Shown: piece after piece, positions 37,236-45,486 of the stretch
Position numbering within the stretch: position 1 is the stretch's first letter
How the letters are laid out: every line of letters starts with the position of its first letter
NCBI GenBank assembly: GCA_024693715.1
Contig: JAILKS010000022.1
Location: 62,001 to 126,000, forward strand
DNA length: 64,000 nucleotides
From: Treponema sp.
GTDB lineage: Bacteria > Spirochaetota > Spirochaetia > Treponematales > Treponemataceae
Direction of reading: 5' to 3'
The notes under the pieces: generated by a model
Databases searched by the model: none
Seen by the model: only the letters and a program-made list of their open reading frames with translations
What the model was told of the DNA's origin: nothing
Made by a program: the position numbers and the translations under genes

Positions 37236-38997
37236 ATTTGATTCAGACGAAGAAATTGAACAGAAATTCAATGCAAATATAATCTTCAGGCTCTTTAAAT
37301 GGATTAAACCTTTTACCGGCTGGATGATTCTCGCATGCTTTTTAATGCTTTTATCCTCTGCAATCTCTCTTACAAGTCCATATCTTATAAAGATGGCAAT
37401 TGATAAAGCCATCCCAAATAAAAACTTCCGCATGCTGATTATCCTTTCTTCAATTCTTCTTTTGTCTACTTTTCTGATAAGAATCCTTCTGGCAGAAAAG
37501 CTTAAACTGATGACCAGAGTTGCACAGAAAATTATTGTTAATATCAGAAAGGATGTTTTTACAAAGCTTCAGAATCTTCCATTCACATATTTTGACAGCC
37601 GCCCTCACGGAAAGATTCTTATACGTGTAGTTAATTATGTAAACTCTCTTTCAGATCTTCTTTCTAACGGTATCATACAGCTGATTTCAGATTTATTTAC
37701 CCTTGTAGTAATCATCGGTTTTATGGTAGCAATTGATGTTAAACTCACACTTGTCTGTATGGCTGTTCTTCCGGTATTATTCATCATCCTTTTTTCAATG
37801 AAGAAAAAACAGCACGAGGCATGGAAACAGGAAAGCTACAAACGTTCAAATCTTACAGCCTACATCTCTGAAAGCCTTAATGGAATGAAAATTACACAAA
37901 GCTTTGCTCGAGAAAATATCAATCAGAATATATTTGATGAGTTATGCTATAAGTGTAAAAAAGTATGGATTCATGCAGTTAACATTAATAACATAATATG
38001 GCCGGTAGTAGATAATCTTTCTACACTTGGAGTTGCACTTGTTTATATGGCAGGAATTGCCTGGCTTGGAAACGGAACGGGACATGCAGTCACAATTGGA
38101 ACTTTAGTTGCCTTTGCCGGATATATATGGCGATTCTGGTTTCCGATTCAAAATCTCGGTAATTTCTATAATTCCATGGTAACAACAGGTGCTTATGTTG
38201 AACGCATTTTTGAACTGCTTGATGAAAATGAAGATATTACCGATAAACCGGATGCCGTTGAGCTTCCACCGATACGTGGACATGTGACCTTCGACCATGT
38301 CAACTTTTCTTATGAAAAAGGAACTCCAATCCTTAAAGATGTAAATTTTGTAATTACACCGGGAATGACAGTTGCAATTGTAGGACCTACAGGAGCGGGA
38401 AAAACAACTATCGTAAATCTTCTTACGCGTTTTTATAATCCTGATGACGGAAAAATCTTAATCGACGGACTTGATATCCAGAATCTGTTGATAAAATCTA
38501 TCAGAAAACAAGTCGGAGTCATGCTTCAGGACAGTTTTCTTTTCAGCGGAACAATTATGGAAAATATCCGTTATGGAAAACTTGATGCCAGTGATGAACA
38601 ATGCATTCAAGCCGCAAAAGCAGTTCAGGCTGATGATTTTATAAGTTCATTCCCAGACGGATATAACACAAAAATTTCTTCAAATGGCGGCGGATTAAGC
38701 CAAGGACAAAAGCAGCTGATCAGTTTTGCACGGGTTTTACTTTCTGATCCGCGAATCCTTATTCTTGATGAAGCAACTTCTTCCGTAGATACACATACAG
38801 AAAAGCTTCTTCAGCAGGGTCTTGGAGAATTATTGAAAGGACGTACCAGTTTTATTATTGCCCACCGTCTGTCTACTATCCGCAATGCAGACATAATCTT
38901 TTACGTAGACCATGGAAAAATTATTGAAAGAGGAAATCATGAGCAGCTTATTGCAGCCGGTGGAAAATATGCTTCAATGGTACAAATAAAAAGATAG
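37222..38997 (+). CDS. ABC exporter half-transporter B
   Basis: 591-residue partner of the preceding half-transporter. Membrane domain residues ~35-330, then ATPase with Walker A GPTGAGKTT and intact Walker B ILILDEATSSVD including the catalytic Glu, H-loop AHRLST. Its signature is LSQGQKQ rather than LSGGQ, the complementary asymmetry expected in a heterodimer with one consensus and one degenerate ATP site. Overlapping starts and stops indicate translational coupling. Confidence 0.9.
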   Translation: MARNKFDSDEEIEQKFNANIIFRLFKWIKPFTGWMILACFLMLLSSAISLTSPYLIKMAIDKAIPNKNFRMLIILSSILLLSTFLIRILLAEKLKLMTRVAQKIIVNIRKDVFTKLQNLPFTYFDSRPHGKILIRVVNYVNSLSDLLSNGIIQLISDLFTLVVIIGFMVAIDVKLTLVCMAVLPVLFIILFSMKKKQHEAWKQESYKRSNLTAYISESLNGMKITQSFARENINQNIFDELCYKCKKVWIHAVNINNIIWPVVDNLSTLGVALVYMAGIAWLGNGTGHAVTIGTLVAFAGYIWRFWFPIQNLGNFYNSMVTTGAYVERIFELLDENEDITDKPDAVELPPIRGHVTFDHVNFSYEKGTPILKDVNFVITPGMTVAIVGPTGAGKTTIVNLLTRFYNPDDGKILIDGLDIQNLLIKSIRKQVGVMLQDSFLFSGTIMENIRYGKLDASDEQCIQAAKAVQADDFISSFPDGYNTKISSNGGGLSQGQKQLISFARVLLSDPRILILDEATSSVDTHTEKLLQQGLGELLKGRTSFIIAHRLSTIRNADIIFYVDHGKIIERGNHEQLIAAGGKYASMVQIKR

Positions 38998-39006
38998 AAT
39001 AAATGA

Positions 39007-39112
39007 TTGACACATGAGCGGTAAATAGAATAAAATAAAAATCATAAGGGCAAAGGCGCTCATTCAATCTTACGACGGACTGTCGTCGGATGGAATGTGC
39101 GTCTTTTTTTTT
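39007..39112 (+). promoter_or_regulatory. glnA-ANTAR promoter and hexaloop-terminator leader
   Basis: Promoter TTGACA (39007-39012), 18-base spacer, TAAAAT (39031-39036). Stem GGGC/GCTC closes the hexaloop AAAGGC (39048-39061), 11 bases after the -10. The terminator (39053-39112) pairs AAGGCGC-T-CATTC with GAATG-T-GCGTCTT (one mismatch, one wobble) with an inner ACGAC/GTCGT hairpin, and ends in nine T. The leader controls the gene for the presumed cognate ANTAR protein. Confidence 0.85.
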
Positions 39113-39140
39113 GAACAAAATATGTCCCCTGGAGGAAATT

Positions 39141-40310
39141 ATGTATTCAATAAGTGATGTTTTGGAATATGTTCAGGAAGAAGATGTAAAATTTGTACGT
39201 CTTGCTTTTTTTGATTTAAAGGGCGTTCAGAAAAACATTTCCATTATGGCGGGGCAGCTTGAAAGCGCTTTTAAAAATGGTGTAAGCTTTGACGCTTCAG
39301 CAATTTATGGCTTTGAAACACCTGAAAAATCTGATTTATTTTTACATCCGGATCCAACTACTCTTTCTGTACTTCCATGGAGACCTAATACAGGAAAGGT
39401 TGTCCGAATGTTCTGTACAATTTCACATCCCGATGGAACTCCATACAAAAAGGATTGCCGTACACTTTTAGCAAATGCAGTAAAAAAAGCACGCGACGAA
39501 TACAATATGGAATTCAGCTTTGGAACTGAAATTGAATTCTATCTTTTTAAATTAGACGAAAAAGGTGAACCAACGAAGATTCCTTTTGACAACGCAGGTT
39601 ACATGGATATTGCGCCTGAAGATAAGGGAGAAAACATCCGTCGTGAAATCTGCTTTACACTTGAACAAATGGGCATTCAGCCGGAATCAAGTCATCATGA
39701 AGAAGGACCCGGACAGAACGAAATTGATTTCCACTATTCAGATGCACTCACTACCGCCGACAATGCGGAAACCTTTAAGTGGATAGTCCGGACACGAGCA
39801 GCAAGTGCAGGACTTTATGCAGATTTTTCACCAAAGCCTCTTGCAGATAAACCGGGAAGTGGTTTTCATATAAATATTTCATGTCCGGATGCTTCTAAAA
39901 AACGCAATGTGCTTGCTGGAATCTTAAAACATGCAAAAGAACTTACCTTCTACATGAACTGCACGGAAGCCTCTTATGACAGACTTGGTTCATGCAAGGC
40001 TCCAAAATATATTGCATGGGGATATGAAAACAGATCTGCTTTTATTCGTGTTCCTGCAATTAAAAGTGATGATGCAAGCCGTATAGAAATCCGTACACCG
40101 GACAGCGAATGTAATCCGTATATAGTTTTTACGCTTCTAATTCATGCAGCACTGGATGGAATAAAAAACAATCTCGAACCACCTGAAGATATAAAGGAAA
40201 ATCTGTTTACAGTTAATACAGAAAATTACACTACTCTTCCAGACACATTTGACAATGCCAGAGAAATTGCAGAAAACAGTTCCTTCATAAAGGACATTCT
40301 TGGATTCTAG
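39141..40310 (+). CDS. glnA: Glutamine synthetase family protein, short GSI-like
   Basis: GSI-fold enzyme of 389 residues. GTEIEFYLF (metal Glu), HHEEGPGQNEIDF, GSGFHINIS and EIRTPDSECNPY match glutamine synthetase motifs. It is shorter than usual GSI (440-470): the C-terminal 30-50 residues are missing and no adenylylation-site Tyr segment is seen. The loop NPT...SYKRL is replaced by NCTEASYDRL. It may be a glutamine synthetase or a relative acting on another amine. The ATG at 39141 has GGAGG upstream; a longer frame from 39090 would begin inside the terminator. The ANTAR gene starts two bases after its stop. Confidence 0.85.
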   Translation: MYSISDVLEYVQEEDVKFVRLAFFDLKGVQKNISIMAGQLESAFKNGVSFDASAIYGFETPEKSDLFLHPDPTTLSVLPWRPNTGKVVRMFCTISHPDGTPYKKDCRTLLANAVKKARDEYNMEFSFGTEIEFYLFKLDEKGEPTKIPFDNAGYMDIAPEDKGENIRREICFTLEQMGIQPESSHHEEGPGQNEIDFHYSDALTTADNAETFKWIVRTRAASAGLYADFSPKPLADKPGSGFHINISCPDASKKRNVLAGILKHAKELTFYMNCTEASYDRLGSCKAPKYIAWGYENRSAFIRVPAIKSDDASRIEIRTPDSECNPYIVFTLLIHAALDGIKNNLEPPEDIKENLFTVNTENYTTLPDTFDNAREIAENSSFIKDILGF

Positions 40311-40312
40311 AA

Positions 40313-40879
40313 ATGACAGAAGACACACACAGCGTTTTAGTTGTTACAAAAGATTCAAAGCTTTCTCAATCCATAGGTGCAATGTTAATACCGCCACTTT
40401 TTGAAACAGAAGTTCTGTCGGACTTTAACGAAGCACGCCGTCGTGTGTCAGAAAGAGTTTACAATATAATTCTTGTTGATTATTCAGAAGGTGAAGGTGC
40501 AGATTTTGCGACAGATGCTTCAGAATCGCTCAGCACAATCCTTCTGCTTACTCCTTCATCGCTTTTTGAAGAAGTAAGCTATCGTGTAGAAGGCTACGGA
40601 ATTATTACAGTAACAAATCCACTGGATCAGTTTTATTTTTACAATATGATAAAAGCCGCTATTGCCGTTCAATACAAGGTCCAGGTTCTTTCAAGCCAGA
40701 CAACAAAACTCAAAGTAAAGATGGAAGAAATCAAGCTTGTAAACCGGGCTAAGATGCTTTTAATGCAGAACATGAGCATGTCCGAAGAGGAAGCCCATCA
40801 CTACATAGAAAAGGATGCCATGGACCACGGACTAAAAAAAACAACAGTAGCAGAAAATATTATTAAAACATACGGATAA
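40313..40879 (+). CDS. ANTAR-domain antiterminator with atypical receiver
   Basis: 188 residues. Residues ~131-188 form an ANTAR domain: a coiled coil (KVKMEEIKLVNRAKMLLMQN) then MSMSEEEAHHYIEKDAMDHGLKKTTVAENII, with the usual alanine/aromatic pattern of the RNA-binding three-helix bundle. Residues ~7-120 fold like a response-regulator receiver; Asp56 (LVDYS) occupies the phospho-acceptor position, but the upstream acidic pair is replaced (VTKD) and the conserved Lys is Asn102, so phosphorylation control is doubtful. Co-transcribed with glnA. The precedent is clostridial glnA followed by an ANTAR gene. Likely reader of the eleven hexaloops in this window. Confidence 0.88.
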   Translation: MTEDTHSVLVVTKDSKLSQSIGAMLIPPLFETEVLSDFNEARRRVSERVYNIILVDYSEGEGADFATDASESLSTILLLTPSSLFEEVSYRVEGYGIITVTNPLDQFYFYNMIKAAIAVQYKVQVLSSQTTKLKVKMEEIKLVNRAKMLLMQNMSMSEEEAHHYIEKDAMDHGLKKTTVAENIIKTYG

Positions 40880-40887
40880 TAAAAATT

Positions 40888-41550
40888 TTACAGTTTTAAG
40901 AACATCTGAGGATCCATCTGTACTACCACCGTCAAATTTCCGTTTCTTGTTCTAATCTCATCTATCATTTCTTTAACCTTTGCTTCATCCTTTAAATGGA
41001 CACTGTAACTTATAGTAAAAAGTGTTCCCATGTTGGAGGTTTTAACATCAGTCAATTCTGATTTTGAAAGATATTTTTCAAAAATATCATCAAAGACACC
41101 GTTGTAATTCATATCTTCCGGGATTGTAATCCGCAGTATCTGATCCTCAGAGAATTTAATAAAGCGGCACATAACGATATAAAAGACAGAAACTATAAAC
41201 AGCAGTGCAAAAGCAACTATGTAATATCCCAAAGCAATTGCTACACCAACTGTAAGTGTAAAGAAAATATAAAAAATATCCTTCGCATCACCGGGAACAG
41301 ATCTGAACCTTACCAGTGCGAATATACCTGCAAGAGATAATGCTTTTTTTAAATCTGTTGCGATAAGTGGAATTACAACTGCAACGACTATCGGTAAAAG
41401 AAAAATAGTTGCAACTACACTTTTCGAATAAGTTCTACGCTTCTGAGAGATGCAATATCCGATGGCAATCAAAAGACCTGCAACAAGCGCCAGACACATA
41501 TTTATTAAAATTGTTGTATCCTGTTTCCCTAATCTCAATAAATTTTCCAT
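40888..41550 (-). CDS. DUF4956 membrane protein
   Basis: 220 residues with about four hydrophobic segments (residues ~15-35, 48-68, 75-90, 100-130) and a cytoplasmic C-terminal domain of about 90 residues that resembles ferredoxin-like folds. LARFRSVPGDAKDIFYIFF-like sequence (ALVRFRSVPGDAKD) is the DUF4956 signature. Function unproven; it is regularly found next to VTC-domain and CotH genes, as here. It follows the VTC gene by two bases. Confidence 0.8.
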   Translation of the reverse strand: MENLLRLGKQDTTILINMCLALVAGLLIAIGYCISQKRRTYSKSVVATIFLLPIVVAVVIPLIATDLKKALSLAGIFALVRFRSVPGDAKDIFYIFFTLTVGVAIALGYYIVAFALLFIVSVFYIVMCRFIKFSEDQILRITIPEDMNYNGVFDDIFEKYLSKSELTDVKTSNMGTLFTISYSVHLKDEAKVKEMIDEIRTRNGNLTVVVQMDPQMFLKL

Positions 41551-41552
41551 AA

Positions 41553-42266
41553 TTATTTATCTCCTTTATATTTTTTAAATTCAAATCCATATTTAGAAAA
41601 AGAACTCTGAAATATTTTTCTACTAGAAAGAAAATGCGCAAACCATAGCGGAAAAGTTTTAAATGCTTTTGCTTCCATAAGCCATTGCCCTTCTGGAAGA
41701 AGGTTGTCTCCATAAACAGGTGAATCAAGCAATAAATCCTTACGACGACAGAGAATATTTTTATCAAGTGTAAGACGAAAATCTGAATCATCGTTTTCAA
41801 AAAAAGCAAGCCGCTCATAAGAAATAAGAACCTTAGGTTTAAGACAATAGCGCTTCATCAAATCTTTAATTTCAGAAAGAACCTGAAGATTAATTTTTTC
41901 ATCCTGAGAAATTATTCCATCATTTAAAAATCGTTCTGCCTGTGCAAGCGTAAATGAAGTCCTTCGTTTATAAACAACTCCGTCATATTTCTTTTTGATT
42001 TCCAGAAAAACCGTTTCATTTTTACTGTGAACCTGTCCATAACTTCTGAGACGAAGCTTTTCTTTATAAACCGGCTTTTCAAGACTTTTTATTATAAGCT
42101 CATCAGAATCTGTATCAAAATAAATGTTGGATATCGGATATGTTTTCCCGTCAGGATTAAATGCATCACTGATCATGTATTCTTCTAAAAGAGGACGCAG
42201 GGCATCAACATCTTCCTGAGTCAGCAGATACTTTAATTCTACACGGTTAAAGATTTCAATTGCCAA
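41553..42266 (-). CDS. VTC-domain protein, candidate polyphosphate polymerase
   Basis: 237 residues matching the VTC4-type catalytic tunnel domain (CYTH/TTM superfamily). Start RVELKYLL, then YFDT, KLRLRSYG, FLEIKKKYDGVVYKRR, YERLAF, RLTLD and LMEAKA give the alternating basic and acidic residues that hold polyphosphate and metal. In yeast this domain makes polyphosphate from ATP. Operon with the DUF4956 membrane protein and divergent from CotH, together suggesting a membrane polyphosphate or surface-phosphorylation module. The bacterial function is inferred. Confidence 0.82.
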   Translation of the reverse strand: MAIEIFNRVELKYLLTQEDVDALRPLLEEYMISDAFNPDGKTYPISNIYFDTDSDELIIKSLEKPVYKEKLRLRSYGQVHSKNETVFLEIKKKYDGVVYKRRTSFTLAQAERFLNDGIISQDEKINLQVLSEIKDLMKRYCLKPKVLISYERLAFFENDDSDFRLTLDKNILCRRKDLLLDSPVYGDNLLPEGQWLMEAKAFKTFPLWFAHFLSSRKIFQSSFSKYGFEFKKYKGDK

Positions 42267-42321
42267 TAAAAAACTCCCTTATTTATAATCCTAATAGATA
42301 TCATAATATCAATTTTTCCAT

Positions 42322-42350
42322 TTGACAAACAAAAAATAAGAAATGATAAT
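42322..42350 (+). promoter_or_regulatory. cotH promoter
   Basis: TTGACA (42322-42327), 17-base spacer, GATAAT (42345-42350), 38 bases before the CotH start, which has its own AGGAG. The region is divergent with the VTC gene, whose start is at 42266. Confidence 0.65.
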
Positions 42351-42387
42351 AAAAAATATCAGTAAACAGTTTTACTAGGAGAAGAAT

Positions 42388-44646
42388 ATGAAGAAAAGAA
42401 TATCGCTTGTGTTTTCCCTGTTGAGTATTTTTACAGTGCTGCTTTTTGCTACGAGCCAGAAAAAAAACAAAGCTTCTGCAGGAGAAGATACAAACAAAAC
42501 CCTTGATTTTATTTTTAACAATCAGACTCTTGGTGAAACTACAATTACAATCAAACGTTCTGAATGGGAAAAACTATGTGATAACTACCGCTTTTTTTAT
42601 AAAAATGAAAATTCAGTTCATGCAGAAAGTTATGTTTATAAAAAAGACGGTAAAACCTGGACAATGAAAGATGTCGGTTTACGTTTACGGGGAAATACGA
42701 GCCGATATGTTCCACAGGGCACAGATAACGGACGCAAGCAGGAACAAAAAAATGCATCTTGGAATCCTGAATATTATGATTATGCCGAAAAACCAAATGA
42801 CGATTACCGTCAGAGTCATTTCAAAATTTCATTTGGAGAATTTTCTGATGAAAAAGATAAAAGCAATAAATTTCTTGCAGGCTGCTTAAAGGGAATTCCG
42901 TTAAAACGTCTTGACCAGTCATGCGGACGAGAAATTTTCTGCTATGATTTATTCAGAAAAAATGGAATCTGGACTGCACCACGCGCAAGCCACACAAGAG
43001 TAACAATTAACATAATAGAAGATAAAAAGGATAATTCCGTAACAAAGCTTAATTTCGGCGTGTACGAAATGTTTGAAGAAATCAACAAACAGTCCCTGAA
43101 ATCAAGAACACAAAAAGAAACAAATAACAAAAATGCCTGGAAAAACAATAAGGGTAATTTGTGGAAATGCGGCTTCTATGATCTTCCTAATGTAAAAAAT
43201 CGTGACGCTCCTGCATTAACTGACAGCTCCGGAGAAGGCATGGGAGTTGAAGAAGTTAAGATTGTTTTTAACACAAATGGAAAACCTGAAAGTAAAATCT
43301 GGAAGCATTATCCTTTAGATTTAAAGACAAATAAAAAAGAATTTGATGCTGCAAAAAAAGAATTCTGTTCATTTATAAAAGAACTCAATACTCTTCCTGT
43401 TCCTTCAGATGACTCGGATAAAAAAGCAATTAACGAAATAAAAGCATTTTACGAAAAATGGTTTGATGTTGATTTTTTCATAAAAACCTATGCAATCAAC
43501 ATAATATGCGGAATGGATGATGATTACTGGAACAACACAAACAATTATTATCTTTATTTTGATACCGGTTCGGAAGATGCAACAAATAAGCTTTATTTTA
43601 TTCCTTTTGATTACGATAATACACTCGGCTGCAGTATTTCAGAGCCTGGTTTTAAACAGAATCCTCTTGAATGGGGTCGTGGACAAAACCGTCCTTTAAT
43701 TGACAGGCTTTTAAGCGTGCCCGAATATAAAGAAAAATTTAAAAACTATCTTCTTGATCTTACTTCTGAAAAATCCTTGTGGAACTACAAAAGATGCAGC
43801 GGTATTTTCAATAGCTGGAAAAAAATGCTCTCTCCATATCTCAACTCTCCTGATTTAAATTTTACAGGACTCGGTGTTCAATCATTTGAAGATTATACCT
43901 GGCGGCCGGGAGGATATTCTGTAATAAACAAGAAAAATAACATTTATGACGCAACAAGAGAATCTATAAAAAAATGGTTTACCGGAAATTATCTTCAGAT
44001 TAAACAGATAAAAGATGAATCACACAGTGGAATAAAACTTGAAATTAAAAACATTCCATCAGATGCCGTAACACGTCATATTTTCTTAAATGATAAACTT
44101 GTAAATGAAATATCTCCGGACTGGAAGAATGGGAAAGCAGTTGCATCACAAAAGATTTTAAATACAGAATTTGTTTATCCTTATACGACAGATGGAAAAG
44201 CTTACAAATTAAAGGTTGTCTATTTGAACAGGTGGTATGGCGTTTCGGAATCCGCAGAAATAAACGTTACAGCCTCAGGTGGACAAGGAGATTTTTATCT
44301 TAGAAACAAACCGTCGTATAAAATCACAAACGGAGTCCTTAAATTTAATCAGCTGCCTGTAATTCAGATTGGTTCTGATAAACCTTCAGCAGAGAATAAC
44401 TGGGAAAAATATTATGTAATTGAAATTCAATCTGTTGGCTGGCAATATCAGAGCTGGAATTATCTTGGATTTTCACCTGATAATTTTGATTTTAACGGTA
44501 AAAAAGAAGACGGCACAGATATCGTCAGTACAAAAAATGATACATTGATGTTTAATCTTTATTATGTAGTGAGCAATGATACATTTGGAAACTATCGTCT
44601 TGTCATTTATGAATATGAAGAAACAAAAGGTTTTAAGATTAATTAA
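42388..44646 (+). CDS. CotH-family protein (exported kinase-like)
   Basis: 752 residues. An N-terminal hydrophobic segment (residues ~5-22) acts as signal peptide or anchor. VGLRLRGNTSR near residue 97, NFGVYEMFEEINKQ near residue 222, and FIPFDYDNTLG near residue 410 are CotH motifs; in spore CotH the corresponding Asp residues bind metal for protein phosphorylation. Residues after about 540 are beta-rich and variable. Divergent from VTC-DUF4956; possible partner in surface protein modification. Confidence 0.83.
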   Translation: MKKRISLVFSLLSIFTVLLFATSQKKNKASAGEDTNKTLDFIFNNQTLGETTITIKRSEWEKLCDNYRFFYKNENSVHAESYVYKKDGKTWTMKDVGLRLRGNTSRYVPQGTDNGRKQEQKNASWNPEYYDYAEKPNDDYRQSHFKISFGEFSDEKDKSNKFLAGCLKGIPLKRLDQSCGREIFCYDLFRKNGIWTAPRASHTRVTINIIEDKKDNSVTKLNFGVYEMFEEINKQSLKSRTQKETNNKNAWKNNKGNLWKCGFYDLPNVKNRDAPALTDSSGEGMGVEEVKIVFNTNGKPESKIWKHYPLDLKTNKKEFDAAKKEFCSFIKELNTLPVPSDDSDKKAINEIKAFYEKWFDVDFFIKTYAINIICGMDDDYWNNTNNYYLYFDTGSEDATNKLYFIPFDYDNTLGCSISEPGFKQNPLEWGRGQNRPLIDRLLSVPEYKEKFKNYLLDLTSEKSLWNYKRCSGIFNSWKKMLSPYLNSPDLNFTGLGVQSFEDYTWRPGGYSVINKKNNIYDATRESIKKWFTGNYLQIKQIKDESHSGIKLEIKNIPSDAVTRHIFLNDKLVNEISPDWKNGKAVASQKILNTEFVYPYTTDGKAYKLKVVYLNRWYGVSESAEINVTASGGQGDFYLRNKPSYKITNGVLKFNQLPVIQIGSDKPSAENNWEKYYVIEIQSVGWQYQSWNYLGFSPDNFDFNGKKEDGTDIVSTKNDTLMFNLYYVVSNDTFGNYRLVIYEYEETKGFKIN

Positions 44647-44666
44647 ATAATAACAAAAAAAATCTA

Positions 44667-44700
44667 TTGTCAAAATTCTGATTATTTTACATAATGCTTT
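44667..44700 (+). promoter_or_regulatory. Promoter for a probable leaderless mRNA (HAD phosphatase)
   Basis: TTGTCA (44667-44672), 17-base spacer, CATAAT (44690-44695), then five bases to the ATG at 44701. There is no Shine-Dalgarno, so the transcript probably begins at the start codon. Confidence 0.5.
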
Positions 44701-45471
44701 ATGGAAAAAATATCATTAATTCTCTCTGATTTAGACGGAACATTATTTCATAACGACAGAACAATATCAGATTATTCTAAAACAATAATTGAGCAGGCAC
44801 AGAAAAAAGGAATCATTTTCGGCATTTCAACAGCACGTGCAAAAGTAAACGCCCTGAAATTTCTTGATGTAATTAATCCGGATGTTTTTATCACAAACGG
44901 CGGCGGGATGATATTTTATAAAGATAAAAAAATCTATAACTGCGAATTTTCTATAGATGAAACAAATAAGCTTATAAAAAAGACTTTTGAGATTTTTGGC
45001 AGCAATGCCATTATAAGTGTTGATAATGAAAACGGCGTTTACTCAAATTCAAAGGAAGAATTGCCGGACAGATTCTGGACCTATAACGATTTTTCAACAT
45101 TTAACGAACCCTGCATGAAAATGTGCATTGAATCTCTCGATAAAGAAAAAGTTATTCAAGTTGCCTCGATTTTTGGACCTGATACAATTGATTTTCTTCC
45201 CTTCTCTGACATTCCCTGGTATAAGATGACAAAAAAAGATGCAACTAAAGAAAAAGCAATTAAAGTAATCTGTGATTATCTTAAAATTAAACCTGATAAT
45301 ATTGCGGCCTTCGGTGATGATTTTAATGATATCGGAATGCTTAAGGCATGCGGAAAAGGAATTGCAATGCAAAATGCGATTGACCAGGTAAAACAGGCAG
45401 CTGACGAAATTTGTCTTTCAAACGAAGAAGATGGTGTTGCAGACTGGATTGAAAAAAGAATCCTGTTATAA
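44701..45471 (+). CDS. HAD-superfamily Cof-type phosphatase
   Basis: 256 residues, HAD subfamily IIB. Motif I LSDLDGTL (nucleophile Asp near residue 9), motif II STA near residue 43, motif III Lys and motif IV GDDFNDIGML near residue 200. The C2-type cap lies between. Members dephosphorylate sugar phosphates, FMN or pyridoxal phosphate; substrate not predictable. The ATG has no Shine-Dalgarno and its -10 box lies five bases upstream. Convergent with the hemerythrin gene, 15 bases apart. Confidence 0.85.
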   Translation: MEKISLILSDLDGTLFHNDRTISDYSKTIIEQAQKKGIIFGISTARAKVNALKFLDVINPDVFITNGGGMIFYKDKKIYNCEFSIDETNKLIKKTFEIFGSNAIISVDNENGVYSNSKEELPDRFWTYNDFSTFNEPCMKMCIESLDKEKVIQVASIFGPDTIDFLPFSDIPWYKMTKKDATKEKAIKVICDYLKIKPDNIAAFGDDFNDIGMLKACGKGIAMQNAIDQVKQAADEICLSNEEDGVADWIEKRILL

Positions 45472-45486
45472 TTCTTGATTTCGTTT

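Noticed and set aside
37104-37433. A small minus-strand gene across the exporter gene junction
   Set aside because: It overlaps two well-supported coding sequences and has no ribosome binding site or recognisable domain.
5563-39112. Reading the leader hairpins as ordinary terminators of the preceding genes
   Set aside because: They lie after a sigma70-type promoter that points into them, on the strand of the downstream gene, and all carry a hexaloop with A1 and G4 overlapping the 5' arm. Several preceding genes are on the opposite strand.
5482-39112. Glutamine riboswitch (glnA / downstream-peptide motif) or T-box for the nitrogen leaders
   Set aside because: The elements are too small (hairpin plus terminator, often under 60 bases). 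No conserved three-way junction, T-box sequence or tRNA-specifier bulge is visible.
39090-39140. Longer start for the short glutamine synthetase
   Set aside because: It begins in the terminator stem. GGAGG at 39131 and the family N-terminus point to 39141.
42942-44673. Frames antisense to cotH and similar frames opposite gltB, glnN and argH
   Set aside because: They lie fully over strong genes, lack Shine-Dalgarno sites and family motifs, and show composition expected of shadows in A-rich DNA.
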